Positions 1 to 5,300 of a DNA stretch of 7,440 nucleotides are shown here, piece by piece. How positions within the stretch are numbered: the first letter of the stretch is position 1; every line of letters starts with the position of its first letter. The DNA lies in the NCBI GenBank assembly GCA_014534155.1, contig JACVSB010000082.1:1-7440 (forward strand), written 5' to 3'. The stretch is from Thermoleophilia bacterium. Lineage in GTDB: Bacteria > Actinomycetota > Thermoleophilia > Gaiellales > Gaiellaceae. The notes below the pieces were generated by a model that was given only the letters and a program-made list of their open reading frames with translations, was not told where the DNA came from and did no database searches. Both the position numbers and the translations under genes were made by a program.

Positions 1-22
1 CCGCTTCGAGGTGGGCGGCTAG
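1..22 (+). CDS. tsf: C-terminal end of elongation factor Ts (partial)
   Basis: Only the final six codons and a TAG stop at 20-22 are inside the window; the first complete codon starts at base 2. They read RFEVGG-stop. RFEVG is a recognisable stretch from the C-terminal region of EF-Ts, the nucleotide exchange factor that regenerates EF-Tu-GTP from EF-Tu-GDP. The call rests on this short match plus position: tsf directly precedes pyrH in the very widely conserved order rpsB-tsf-pyrH-frr. The protein would end soon after this motif, as in many short-tailed EF-Ts proteins, whereas E. coli EF-Ts continues further. Six residues alone could not prove the identity; the context makes it likely. Confidence 0.65.
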
Positions 23-29
23 GCGCGAC

Positions 30-764
30 GTGGCGGACCCGGTCTTCGATCGGATCCTCCTGAAGCTCTCCGGTGAGGCCCTGATGGGCGACCGGGAGTA
101 CGGAACCGACCCCGAGCGGGTGGCGGCGATCGCCGGCCAGGTCGCCCAGATCCGCGAGCGCGGCGTCGAGGTGGCGATCGTGGTGGGGGCCGGCAACATC
201 TACCGCGGGATGACGGCGGCGGCCGCGGGGATGGACCGGGCCACGGCCGACTACGGCGGAATGCTCGCGACCCTCCTCAACTGCCTCGCGGTTCAGGACG
301 CGCTCGAGCGCCAGGGGGTCCAGACGCGGATCCTGTCCGCCCTCACGGTCAGCGAGGTCGCCGAGCCGTATATCCGCCGGCGCGCGATCCGCCACCTGGA
401 GAAGGGGCGGGTGGTCATCTTCGCGGGCGGGACGGGGAACCCGTTCTTCACCACCGACACCGCGGCGGCGCTGCGAGCGCTCGAGATCGGCGCGCAGGCG
501 ATCTTGATGGGCAAGAACGGCGTCGACGGCGTCTACGACGGCGACCCGAACGAGAACGAGGCCGCGGCGTTCCTGCCCGAGCTCACCCACCGCCAGGCGC
601 TCGAGCGCGGCCTGCGCGTCATGGACACGACGGCGCTCTCGCTCTGCATGGACAACGGCCTGCCGATTCACGTCTTCGGCCTCGACGACGAGCGCAACAT
701 CGAGCGCGCCGCGCTCGGGGAGCGGATCGGCACGCTCATCACGACCCCCAGGGAGGAGGGCTGA
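30..764 (+). CDS. pyrH: UMP kinase (uridylate kinase)
   Basis: Catalyses UMP + ATP to UDP + ADP in the cytoplasm, the step between de novo UMP synthesis and UTP/CTP. The 244-residue protein matches the usual length of the bacterial hexameric enzyme, a member of the amino-acid-kinase fold. Visible motifs: KLSGEAL near residues 12-18 (phosphate-binding lysine and glycine turn), GAGNIYRG at 53-60, [16 protein letters not shown] at 131-146 (nucleotide/UMP site) and VDGVYDGDP at 165-173. Family members are typically activated by GTP and inhibited by UTP. The GTG start places the conserved ILLKLSGEA block at the expected distance from the N terminus; only a weak AGG lies upstream, and tsf ends 7 bases before. 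The stop TGA shares one base with the frr ATG (TGATG), so the pair is probably translationally coupled. Nothing looks degraded. Confidence 0.97.
   Translation: MADPVFDRILLKLSGEALMGDREYGTDPERVAAIAGQVAQIRERGVEVAIVVGAGNIYRGMTAAAAGMDRATADYGGMLATLLNCLAVQDALERQGVQTRILSALTVSEVAEPYIRRRAIRHLEKGRVVIFAGGTGNPFFTTDTAAALRALEIGAQAILMGKNGVDGVYDGDPNENEAAAFLPELTHRQALERGLRVMDTTALSLCMDNGLPIHVFGLDDERNIERAALGERIGTLITTPREEG
752..760 (+). promoter_or_regulatory. Strong Shine-Dalgarno for frr
   Basis: The sequence GGAGGAGGG lies within the last pyrH codons, 3 bases before the frr ATG at 764; the best anti-SD match, AGGAGG (754-759), leaves a 4-base spacer, at the short end of normal. It is the clearest ribosome binding site in the window and fixes the frr start. 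Together with the 1-base TGATG overlap it suggests frr is translated efficiently both by reinitiation and by direct initiation. Confidence 0.8.
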
Positions 765-1327
765 TGGCGACGATCGACGAGCTGCTCGCCGACGCGAGCC
801 ACCGGATGGACAAGTCCGTCGAAGCCGCAGCACACGAGCTGAGCACGGTCAGGACCGGACGCGCCTCGGCGGCGCTCCTCGACCGGATCCACGTGGACTA
901 CTACGGGCAGAAGACGCCGCTTCGCCAGCTCGCGACGATCAACGTCCCGGAGCCTCGCCTTCTCACCGTGCAGCCGTTCGACCCCAGCTCGCTGAAGGCC
1001 GTCGAGCGGGCGATCCAGGAGTCCGACCTCGGGCTCACCCCGTCGAACGACGGCAAGGTGATCCGGCTGCCCGTCCCGCAGCTCACGGAGGAGCGGCGGC
1101 GAGACCTTGTCAAGGTGGTCCGCCACCTCGCCGAGGAGGGGCGCGTCGCGGTGCGGCACGTCCGGCGCGACCTCATGCACCATCTGAAGGAGCTCGTGCG
1201 CGACGGCGACGTCGGCGACGACGAGGAGCGGCGCGCCGAGGATCGAGCGCAGAAGCTGACGGACGAGCACGTGAAGCGGATCGACGAGCTGCTGAAGCGC
1301 AAAGAGGACGAGATCATGGAAGTCTGA
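764..1327 (+). CDS. frr: Ribosome recycling factor
   Basis: RRF works with EF-G after termination to split the post-termination ribosome into subunits. The 187-residue length is typical (about 185). Domain I, a three-helix bundle, is formed by residues about 1-30 and 105-187. Domain II, an alpha/beta insert, spans about 31-104. Recognisable blocks are STVRTGRAS (27-35), YYGQKTPLRQLATINVPEPR (46-65), the PFD motif near 71-73 and RLPVPQLTEERRRDLVK (101-117). The C-terminal helix is rich in K/E/D as usual. The start is supported by the strong Shine-Dalgarno within the end of pyrH and the TGATG overlap. A 23-base gap with no visible promoter follows before uppS, so frr and uppS are probably co-transcribed. 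Confidence 0.97.
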   Translation: MATIDELLADASHRMDKSVEAAAHELSTVRTGRASAALLDRIHVDYYGQKTPLRQLATINVPEPRLLTVQPFDPSSLKAVERAIQESDLGLTPSNDGKVIRLPVPQLTEERRRDLVKVVRHLAEEGRVAVRHVRRDLMHHLKELVRDGDVGDDEERRAEDRAQKLTDEHVKRIDELLKRKEDEIMEV

Positions 1328-1350
1328 GCGGCCGCGTTGCCGACGAGCCC

Positions 1351-2100
1351 ATGACGCTCCTGACCAGGCTGCGATCGCTGCGGGGGCTACGGCCCGCCGA
1401 AGAGCCCGACCTCCCTGCTCTCGCGCGCTCGGTCGCGATCATCATGGACGGCAACGGTCGCTGGGCCGCCCGCCGGCGGCTCCCCGTCGCGGCGGGCCAC
1501 CGCGCAGGGACACGGGCGCTTCGCCGAACGGTCGAGGCCGCGATCGACCTCCGCGTCGAATCCCTCTGCGTGTACGCGTTCTCGACCGAGAACTGGTCAC
1601 GCCCGCGCGCCGAGATCCAGGCGCTCATGGAGATCTTCGTGGAGACGATCGAGCGCGAGCTGCCGGATCTCGCCCGTCAGGGCGTGCGCGTCCGCTTCAT
1701 CGGGCGCCGGGACCGCGCGACGGACGCGTTGCGGGACAAGATGGCGGAGCTCGAGGCCGAGACGGCTGGGAACGAGCGGCTCGCGCTCTGGATCGCGTTC
1801 GACTACGGCGGGCGGGCCGAGATCGTGGAAGCGACGCGACGCCTGATCGAGGAGGCCGTCGACCCCCGGGACGTGGACGAGAACGCGATCGCGGCCCGGC
1901 TGTACGCGCCCGAGATGCCCGAGCCCGATCTCCTGATCAGGACGTCGGGCGAGCAGCGGATCTCCAACTTCCTCCTCTGGCAGCTCGCCTACGCCGAGCT
2001 CGTCTTCGTCGAGGCCCTGTGGCCGGACTTCGGGGGGCGCGAGCTTCGGGACGCGCTCGCCGAGTACGCAGGACGCCGCCGCCGGTTCGGCGGACGATGA
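1351..2100 (+). CDS. uppS: Isoprenyl transferase / undecaprenyl diphosphate synthase
   Basis: A cis-prenyltransferase that extends farnesyl diphosphate (or a similar allylic primer) with isopentenyl diphosphate to the polyprenyl diphosphate used as lipid carrier for peptidoglycan and other surface polymers. It is cytosolic and membrane-associated. The 249-residue protein has the family hallmarks: IIMDGNGRWA at 30-39 with catalytic Asp33, His50 in the following helix, AFSTENW at 76-82, and RTSGEQRISNF at 197-207 with the diphosphate-binding Arg197 and Arg203, then the metal-binding Glu216 in LAYAELVF. About 27 extra residues precede the core. No strong Shine-Dalgarno is seen before the ATG. 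Chain length cannot be read from sequence; C50 or C55 are both plausible. The gene overlaps cdsA by four bases (ATGA), and its substrates come from the pathway served by dxr and ispG downstream. Confidence 0.95.
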   Translation: MTLLTRLRSLRGLRPAEEPDLPALARSVAIIMDGNGRWAARRRLPVAAGHRAGTRALRRTVEAAIDLRVESLCVYAFSTENWSRPRAEIQALMEIFVETIERELPDLARQGVRVRFIGRRDRATDALRDKMAELEAETAGNERLALWIAFDYGGRAEIVEATRRLIEEAVDPRDVDENAIAARLYAPEMPEPDLLIRTSGEQRISNFLLWQLAYAELVFVEALWPDFGGRELRDALAEYAGRRRRFGGR

Positions 2101-2888
2101 CCGCCCTCGCCTCCCGGCTCGCGGTCATCGCGGCCGGCCTTCCGATCGTCGTCGCCTGTGCCTGGTACGGCGGCTGGTTCCTCGTCGCGCTCGCGGCGCC
2201 CGCCGCGCTCGTCGCGCTGCACGAGCTCTACCGGATGGCGCGCTCGCTCAGGCCCCTCGTGCTCGCGGGGTACGCCGGCGCCGTCGGCGCCCTCGTCGGC
2301 GCCGAGCTCGGCGGCGCCGGCGGCATGGCGGGAGGCTTCCTGACGTCGTTCCCGCTCGCCTTCCTCTTCGCGGCGCTTGCGGAGACGCGGCAGTCGGCGA
2401 CGGTCGCAGTCGCGACGACCGTCCTCGGCGCCGCCTGGGTCGGGGTCGGCCTCGCGCACCTCGTGCTCGTGCGCGATCTCGCCGAGATCGGGCAGGACGC
2501 GCTCCTCGCGGTCGTCTTCACCGTCTTCGCAACCGACACGTTCTCGTACGTCGCGGGCCGTCTCGCGGGGCGCCACACGATGACGCCGGTGCTCTCGCCG
2601 CGCAAGACCTGGGAGGGCCTCGTGGTCGGCACGGCGGCGGGCCTCGCCACGTGCTTCTTCGTGCTCTACACGACGGAGGTGAGCGGGTGGCGGTCGCTCG
2701 TCGTCGGCGGGCTCATCGTCCTCGCCGCGACCGTCGGAGACCTCTTCGAGTCGCTCGTGAAGCGCGACCTTCGCGCGAAGGACAGCGGGAGCGTCCTCCT
2801 CGGGCACGGCGGCGTGCTCGACCGGGTGGACTCCCTGCTCTTCGCCGCCCCCGCCGCCTACTACGCCTTCCTCGCCCTCTCGCCGTAG
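2097..2888 (+). CDS. cdsA: Phosphatidate cytidylyltransferase (CDP-diglyceride synthase)
   Basis: Makes CDP-diacylglycerol from phosphatidic acid and CTP, the branch point for phospholipid synthesis, in the cytoplasmic membrane. The 263-residue protein is strongly hydrophobic with about eight predicted membrane segments (roughly 8-40 as one or two, 52-75, 78-98, 103-125, 134-158, 175-193, 199-213, 246-262). Family motifs are present: the Asp147-containing ATDTFSYVAGR, LSPRKTWEG (166-174), GDLFESLVKR (214-223), KD at 228-229 and HGGVLDRVD (237-245). One signature position usually proline (as in PGHGG) is Leu235. The frame stays open upstream to 2019 inside uppS, but the ATG at 2097 is preferred: it overlaps the uppS TGA as ATGA and gives a normal N terminus entering the first membrane helix. 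No clear Shine-Dalgarno is seen, so translational coupling to uppS is likely. Confidence 0.95.
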   Translation: MTALASRLAVIAAGLPIVVACAWYGGWFLVALAAPAALVALHELYRMARSLRPLVLAGYAGAVGALVGAELGGAGGMAGGFLTSFPLAFLFAALAETRQSATVAVATTVLGAAWVGVGLAHLVLVRDLAEIGQDALLAVVFTVFATDTFSYVAGRLAGRHTMTPVLSPRKTWEGLVVGTAAGLATCFFVLYTTEVSGWRSLVVGGLIVLAATVGDLFESLVKRDLRAKDSGSVLLGHGGVLDRVDSLLFAAPAAYYAFLALSP

Positions 2889-2895
2889 CCCGGCG

Positions 2896-2931
2896 GGGGC
2901 GAGAGGCGCGCCGCCTACACTGGCCCGCGTG
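2896..2931 (+). promoter_or_regulatory. Putative leaderless promoter of dxr
   Basis: In the 40-base gap after cdsA, TACACT at 2916-2921 matches a -10 element of the TANNNT type and ends 7 bases before the dxr GTG at 2929. A start of transcription at the usual distance would fall on or next to the GTG, giving a leaderless mRNA; no Shine-Dalgarno is present. Upstream lie GGGGCGA (2896-2902) and GGCGCG (2905-2910), the latter part of the palindrome GGCGCGCC. The same three blocks in the same order precede ispG. No TTGACA-like -35 element is visible. Promoter function is inferred from position and motif only. Confidence 0.5.
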
Positions 2932-4023
2932 AGGAAGGTGGCCCTGCTCGGCGCGACGGGCTCGATCGGCGCGCAGGCGCTCGAGATCGTAGACGCAAAC
3001 CCCGAGCTCGAGCTCTGTGCGGTCGCCGTCGGCTCGCGCGGCGAGGAAGCGCACCGGATCGCGGCGGAACGAGGCGTCCGGCACGTCTCCGTCGCCGGGT
3101 CCCCGTCCCCTGCCGAGCTCGTCGCCGCGTCGCAGCCGGACGTCGTCTTGAACGCGGTCGTCGGGTTCGCCGGCCTGCCGGCCACGCTGGCCGCCCTGGA
3201 GGCGGGCGTGGATCTCGCCCTCGCGAACAAGGAGAGCCTCGTCGCGGGCGGAGAGCTCGTCCTCGCCGCCAGAGAGCGGGGAGGAGGGACGATCCTGCCC
3301 GTAGACAGCGAGCACAGCGGAGCGTTCCAGTGCCTCGAGGGCCGCGGCGAAGACACGGTCCACTCGCTCGTCCTCACGGCTTCTGGCGGCCCGTTCCGTG
3401 GACGCTCGCGCGCGGAGCTCGCTTCGGTGACACCCGCGGAGGCGCTCGCGCATCCGACCTGGAGCATGGGGCCGAAGATCACCGTGGACTCCGCGACCCT
3501 CATGAACAAGGGCCTCGAGGTAATCGAGGCCCACTTCCTCTTCGGACTCCCCTACGAGCGGATCGAGGTCGTCATCCATCCCACCTCGACGGTGCACGCG
3601 CTCGTCCGCTTTCGCGACGGCGCAGCCCTCGCGCACCTCGGCTACCCGGACATGCGCGTCCCCATCTCGTACGCGCTCACCTACCCGCAGCGCGCCGCCG
3701 TCCCGGTCGCCCCGCTCGACTTCTCGGCCACGCCGATGCTCGAGTTTGCGCCGCCCGACGAGGACGCGTTCCCCTCCCTCGCGCTCGCGCGGGCGGCGGG
3801 AGAGGCGGGCGGGACGGCGCCCTGCGTCCTGAACGCCGCGAACGAGGTCGCCGTGGCCGCGTTCCTGGCCGGCACCCTGCCCTTCCCCGGGATAGCGGAC
3901 GTGGTCGAGCGAACGCTCGCCGCGGCCGACACCGCGCCCGCCCGAGAGCTCGCCGAGCTCGTCGCCGTCGACGCCCAGGCGCGGCGCGTGGCCGCCTCGC
4001 TGACGCGGGAGCTCGTGCATTGA
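2929..4023 (+). CDS. dxr: 1-deoxy-D-xylulose 5-phosphate reductoisomerase
   Basis: Converts DXP to 2-C-methyl-D-erythritol 4-phosphate with NADPH and a divalent metal, the first committed step of the MEP isoprenoid pathway; it is the fosmidomycin target. The 364-residue protein is slightly shorter than the common 380-400. Visible: NADPH-binding GATGSIG (8-14), LANKESLVAGG (98-108), metal ligands in VDSEHS (Asp126, Glu128), TASGGPF (150-156), HPTWSMG (175-181) of the flexible loop region, and DSATLMNKGLEVIEAH (187-202) with Ser188, Asn193, Lys194 and Glu197. HPTSTVH (217-223) has Thr219 where Gln is common. The GTG start lies 7 bases after a -10-like TACACT, with no ribosome binding site, so a leaderless transcript is plausible. 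The stop overlaps the rseP start (TTGA), so the two genes are probably coupled. Confidence 0.97.
   Translation: MRKVALLGATGSIGAQALEIVDANPELELCAVAVGSRGEEAHRIAAERGVRHVSVAGSPSPAELVAASQPDVVLNAVVGFAGLPATLAALEAGVDLALANKESLVAGGELVLAARERGGGTILPVDSEHSGAFQCLEGRGEDTVHSLVLTASGGPFRGRSRAELASVTPAEALAHPTWSMGPKITVDSATLMNKGLEVIEAHFLFGLPYERIEVVIHPTSTVHALVRFRDGAALAHLGYPDMRVPISYALTYPQRAAVPVAPLDFSATPMLEFAPPDEDAFPSLALARAAGEAGGTAPCVLNAANEVAVAAFLAGTLPFPGIADVVERTLAAADTAPARELAELVAVDAQARRVAASLTRELVH
4007..4011 (+). promoter_or_regulatory. Shine-Dalgarno deciding the rseP TTG start
   Basis: GGGAG within the last dxr codons lies 8 bases before TTG at 4020. A GTG in the same frame at 4032 is the alternative start, but it would leave only 12 residues before the catalytic HEAGH and a 20-base spacer to this site. 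The TTG leaves 16 residues and a normal spacer. Confidence 0.55.
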
Positions 4024-5246
4024 GCGTCTTCGTGGCCATCGCGGGCCTTGCCTTCCTCATCCTGATCCACGAGGCCGGCCACTTCCTCACGGCCCGCGCG
4101 GTGCGGATGCGTCCCCGCCGCTTCTACATCTTCTTCCCGCCGGCGCTCCTCAAGTGGACCCGGAACGGGATCGAGTACGGAATCGGGGCCATTCCGCTGG
4201 GGGGCTACGTGAAGATCCCGGGGATGCACCGGCCGGCCGCGGGCGACGTCGAGGCCCAGCTCGCGCGCGCGCGCGAGGAAGCGCCGTGGCTCGACGCCGA
4301 CGTGGAGCGGGTGAGGCGTGCGCTCGACGAGGAGCGCGTCGAGGACGCCCGTTCTGCTCTGGCCGACCTGGGACGAGCGGTCGCTCGCGCCGACCTCTCC
4401 GAGCCCGCCCGGCGCGCGGCCGAGCGCGGCCTCGCCGACGTCGGCGACGGTCTCTCGCCCGACGCCTACTGGCGGGCCCCCGCCTGGAAGAAGGTCGCCG
4501 TCATCGTCGCCGGCCCGGCCACGAACCTCGTCTTCGCGGTCTGCCTCCTGGCGCTCGTCTTCACGCTGGGCGTCCCGGTGACGACGAGCGTCGCGAGGGT
4601 TGAGCCTGGCTCTCCCGCGGCGCAGGCGGGGCTGAGAGCGGGCGACGAGATCGTGGCGATCGGCGGCCGAGAGGTGAGTCCGGTTCTGACCGAGCGCGTC
4701 CCGGCCCGGATCGGCGCGACGCGTGGTCGCCCCGTCGTCCTGACCGTGGAGCGCGGCGGCCAGCGCGTCGATCTCGCGCCCGCGCGCGCCCGCCTGGACG
4801 AGGGCGCGTACCGCCTCGGCTTCGTGCTCGGAAGCGAGGAGCGCCGCTACGGCGCCGCCGACTCCGTCCGCTACGCCGCCGCCGAGACGTGGGCGGTCAC
4901 GGACGCGACCGCGAGAGCGTTGGGGAGGATCGTGACGGGGTCGGGCCGCGATGAGGTCGCGAGCCCGGTAGGCATCGTCCAGGGCTCCAGCCGGGCGCTC
5001 GAGGTCGGCTTCGACGTCTACCTGCGGATCCTGGCCCTGATCAGCCTCTCGCTCGCGCTCCTCAACCTGTTGCCGCTCCTGCCCCTCGACGGCGGCCACA
5101 TCGCGTTCTCGCTCGTCGAGGCGGTCCGCGGCCGCGCCATCCCGAGAGTCGCGTACGAGCGGGTCTCGGTGGTCGGGATCGCGCTCGTGCTCATGCTCTT
5201 CTTCATCGGCCTCTCGAACGACGTGAACCGCCTGAACGGCGGGTAG
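4020..5246 (+). CDS. rseP: RseP/Rip1-family site-2 intramembrane zinc metalloprotease
   Basis: Site-2 proteases cut membrane helices, classically of anti-sigma factors after a first cut by another protease, and also clear remnant signal peptides. The 408-residue protein has membrane segment 1 (about 2-24) carrying zinc motif HEAGH (17-21, catalytic Glu18), the conserved loop IPLGGYVKIPG (58-68), segment 2 with VAGPATNLVFA (163-173), one PDZ domain (about 186-258), segment 3 (about 333-354), the NLLPLLPLDGGH motif (349-360) whose Asp357 is the third zinc ligand, and segment 4 (about 382-398). E. coli RseP has two PDZ domains; one is usual in Gram-positives. Residues about 76-146, between the loop and segment 2, form an unusually long charged helical stretch. 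The TTG start overlaps the dxr stop (TTGA). No anti-sigma or sigma gene lies nearby, so the substrate is unknown. Confidence 0.94.
   Translation: MSVFVAIAGLAFLILIHEAGHFLTARAVRMRPRRFYIFFPPALLKWTRNGIEYGIGAIPLGGYVKIPGMHRPAAGDVEAQLARAREEAPWLDADVERVRRALDEERVEDARSALADLGRAVARADLSEPARRAAERGLADVGDGLSPDAYWRAPAWKKVAVIVAGPATNLVFAVCLLALVFTLGVPVTTSVARVEPGSPAAQAGLRAGDEIVAIGGREVSPVLTERVPARIGATRGRPVVLTVERGGQRVDLAPARARLDEGAYRLGFVLGSEERRYGAADSVRYAAAETWAVTDATARALGRIVTGSGRDEVASPVGIVQGSSRALEVGFDVYLRILALISLSLALLNLLPLLPLDGGHIAFSLVEAVRGRAIPRVAYERVSVVGIALVLMLFFIGLSNDVNRLNGG
4245..4457 (+). other. Charged helical insertion region in RseP (residues 76-146)
   Basis: Between the conserved GGYVKIPGMHRP and DAYWRAPAWKK segments lie about 71 residues rich in Arg, Asp, Glu and Ala, with helix-favouring composition and heptad-like hydrophobic spacing (for example DADVERVRRALDEE and EDARSALADLGRAV). 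In E. coli RseP the equivalent distance is only some 20-25 residues, so roughly 50 or more residues are extra. By the known topology of the family this loop faces the cytoplasm. The reading frame and codon use continue smoothly, so it is a coding insertion, not a frameshift. Confidence 0.7.
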
Positions 5247-5260
5247 CGCGCCTGCCCGCC

Positions 5261-5300
5261 GGGGCGAAAAAGGCGCGGCGATACACTCCTTTCAGGCTTG
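5261..5300 (+). promoter_or_regulatory. Putative promoter of ispG with very short leader
   Basis: In the 51-base gap after rseP, TACACT at 5282-5287 is a -10-like motif identical to the one before dxr. It ends 10 bases before the TTG start at 5298, leaving at most a leader of a few bases. GGGGCGA (5261-5267) and GGCGCG (5272-5277) precede it in the same order and nearly the same spacing as at dxr. There is no convincing Shine-Dalgarno; only CAGG at 5293-5296 sits too close to the start. Promoter activity is inferred. Confidence 0.5.

Noticed and set aside
1328..1350. frr-uppS gap searched for a promoter like those before dxr and ispG
   Set aside because: No TANNNT motif at a suitable distance and none of the GGGGCGA/GGCGCG blocks; only a GCGGCCGC palindrome is present.
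2019..2096. 26-codon N-terminal extension of cdsA
   Set aside because: It overlaps conserved uppS codons and is Arg-rich; the ATGA junction at 2097 is the natural start.
1989..3509. 506-codon open frame on the - strand across uppS, cdsA and dxr
   Set aside because: It lies opposite three well-conserved genes; its low-complexity Arg/Glu/Ala-rich translation and lack of any recognisable motif are typical of antisense frames in GC-rich DNA.
3112..3967. Exact 16-base repeat (3112-3127 and 3952-3967) within dxr
   Set aside because: Both copies encode Ala-Glu-Leu-Val-Ala with the preferred codons of this genome; codon bias explains the identity.
3330..4019. Possible N-terminal extension of rseP back through dxr (about 230 residues)
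   Set aside because: The frame is merely open; the upstream translation is Arg-rich shadow of dxr, whereas the TTG at 4020 has a Shine-Dalgarno and starts directly before the first membrane helix.
2713..4020. 435-codon open frame on the - strand opposite dxr
   Set aside because: Shadow of dxr; the conserved dxr motifs explain the constraint, and the antisense product is Arg/Gly-rich without domains.
4262..4273. (CG)6 alternating tract, a possible Z-DNA former
   Set aside because: It encodes Ala-Arg-Ala-Arg in the helical RseP insertion with ordinary preferred codons; short and expected at this GC content.
3681..5099. 472-codon open frame on the - strand opposite dxr/rseP
   Set aside because: Composition is that of a GC-rich antisense frame and rseP motifs are intact on the + strand.
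5247..5277. Inverted repeat CGCGCC (5247-5252) / GGCGCG (5272-5277) with inner GCCC-GGGC hairpin, considered as a terminator of rseP
   Set aside because: No T-tract follows on the + strand; the A-run lies inside the outer repeat, stems are short, and the arm GGCGCG is part of the promoter-like block. Such GC palindromes are expected by chance here.
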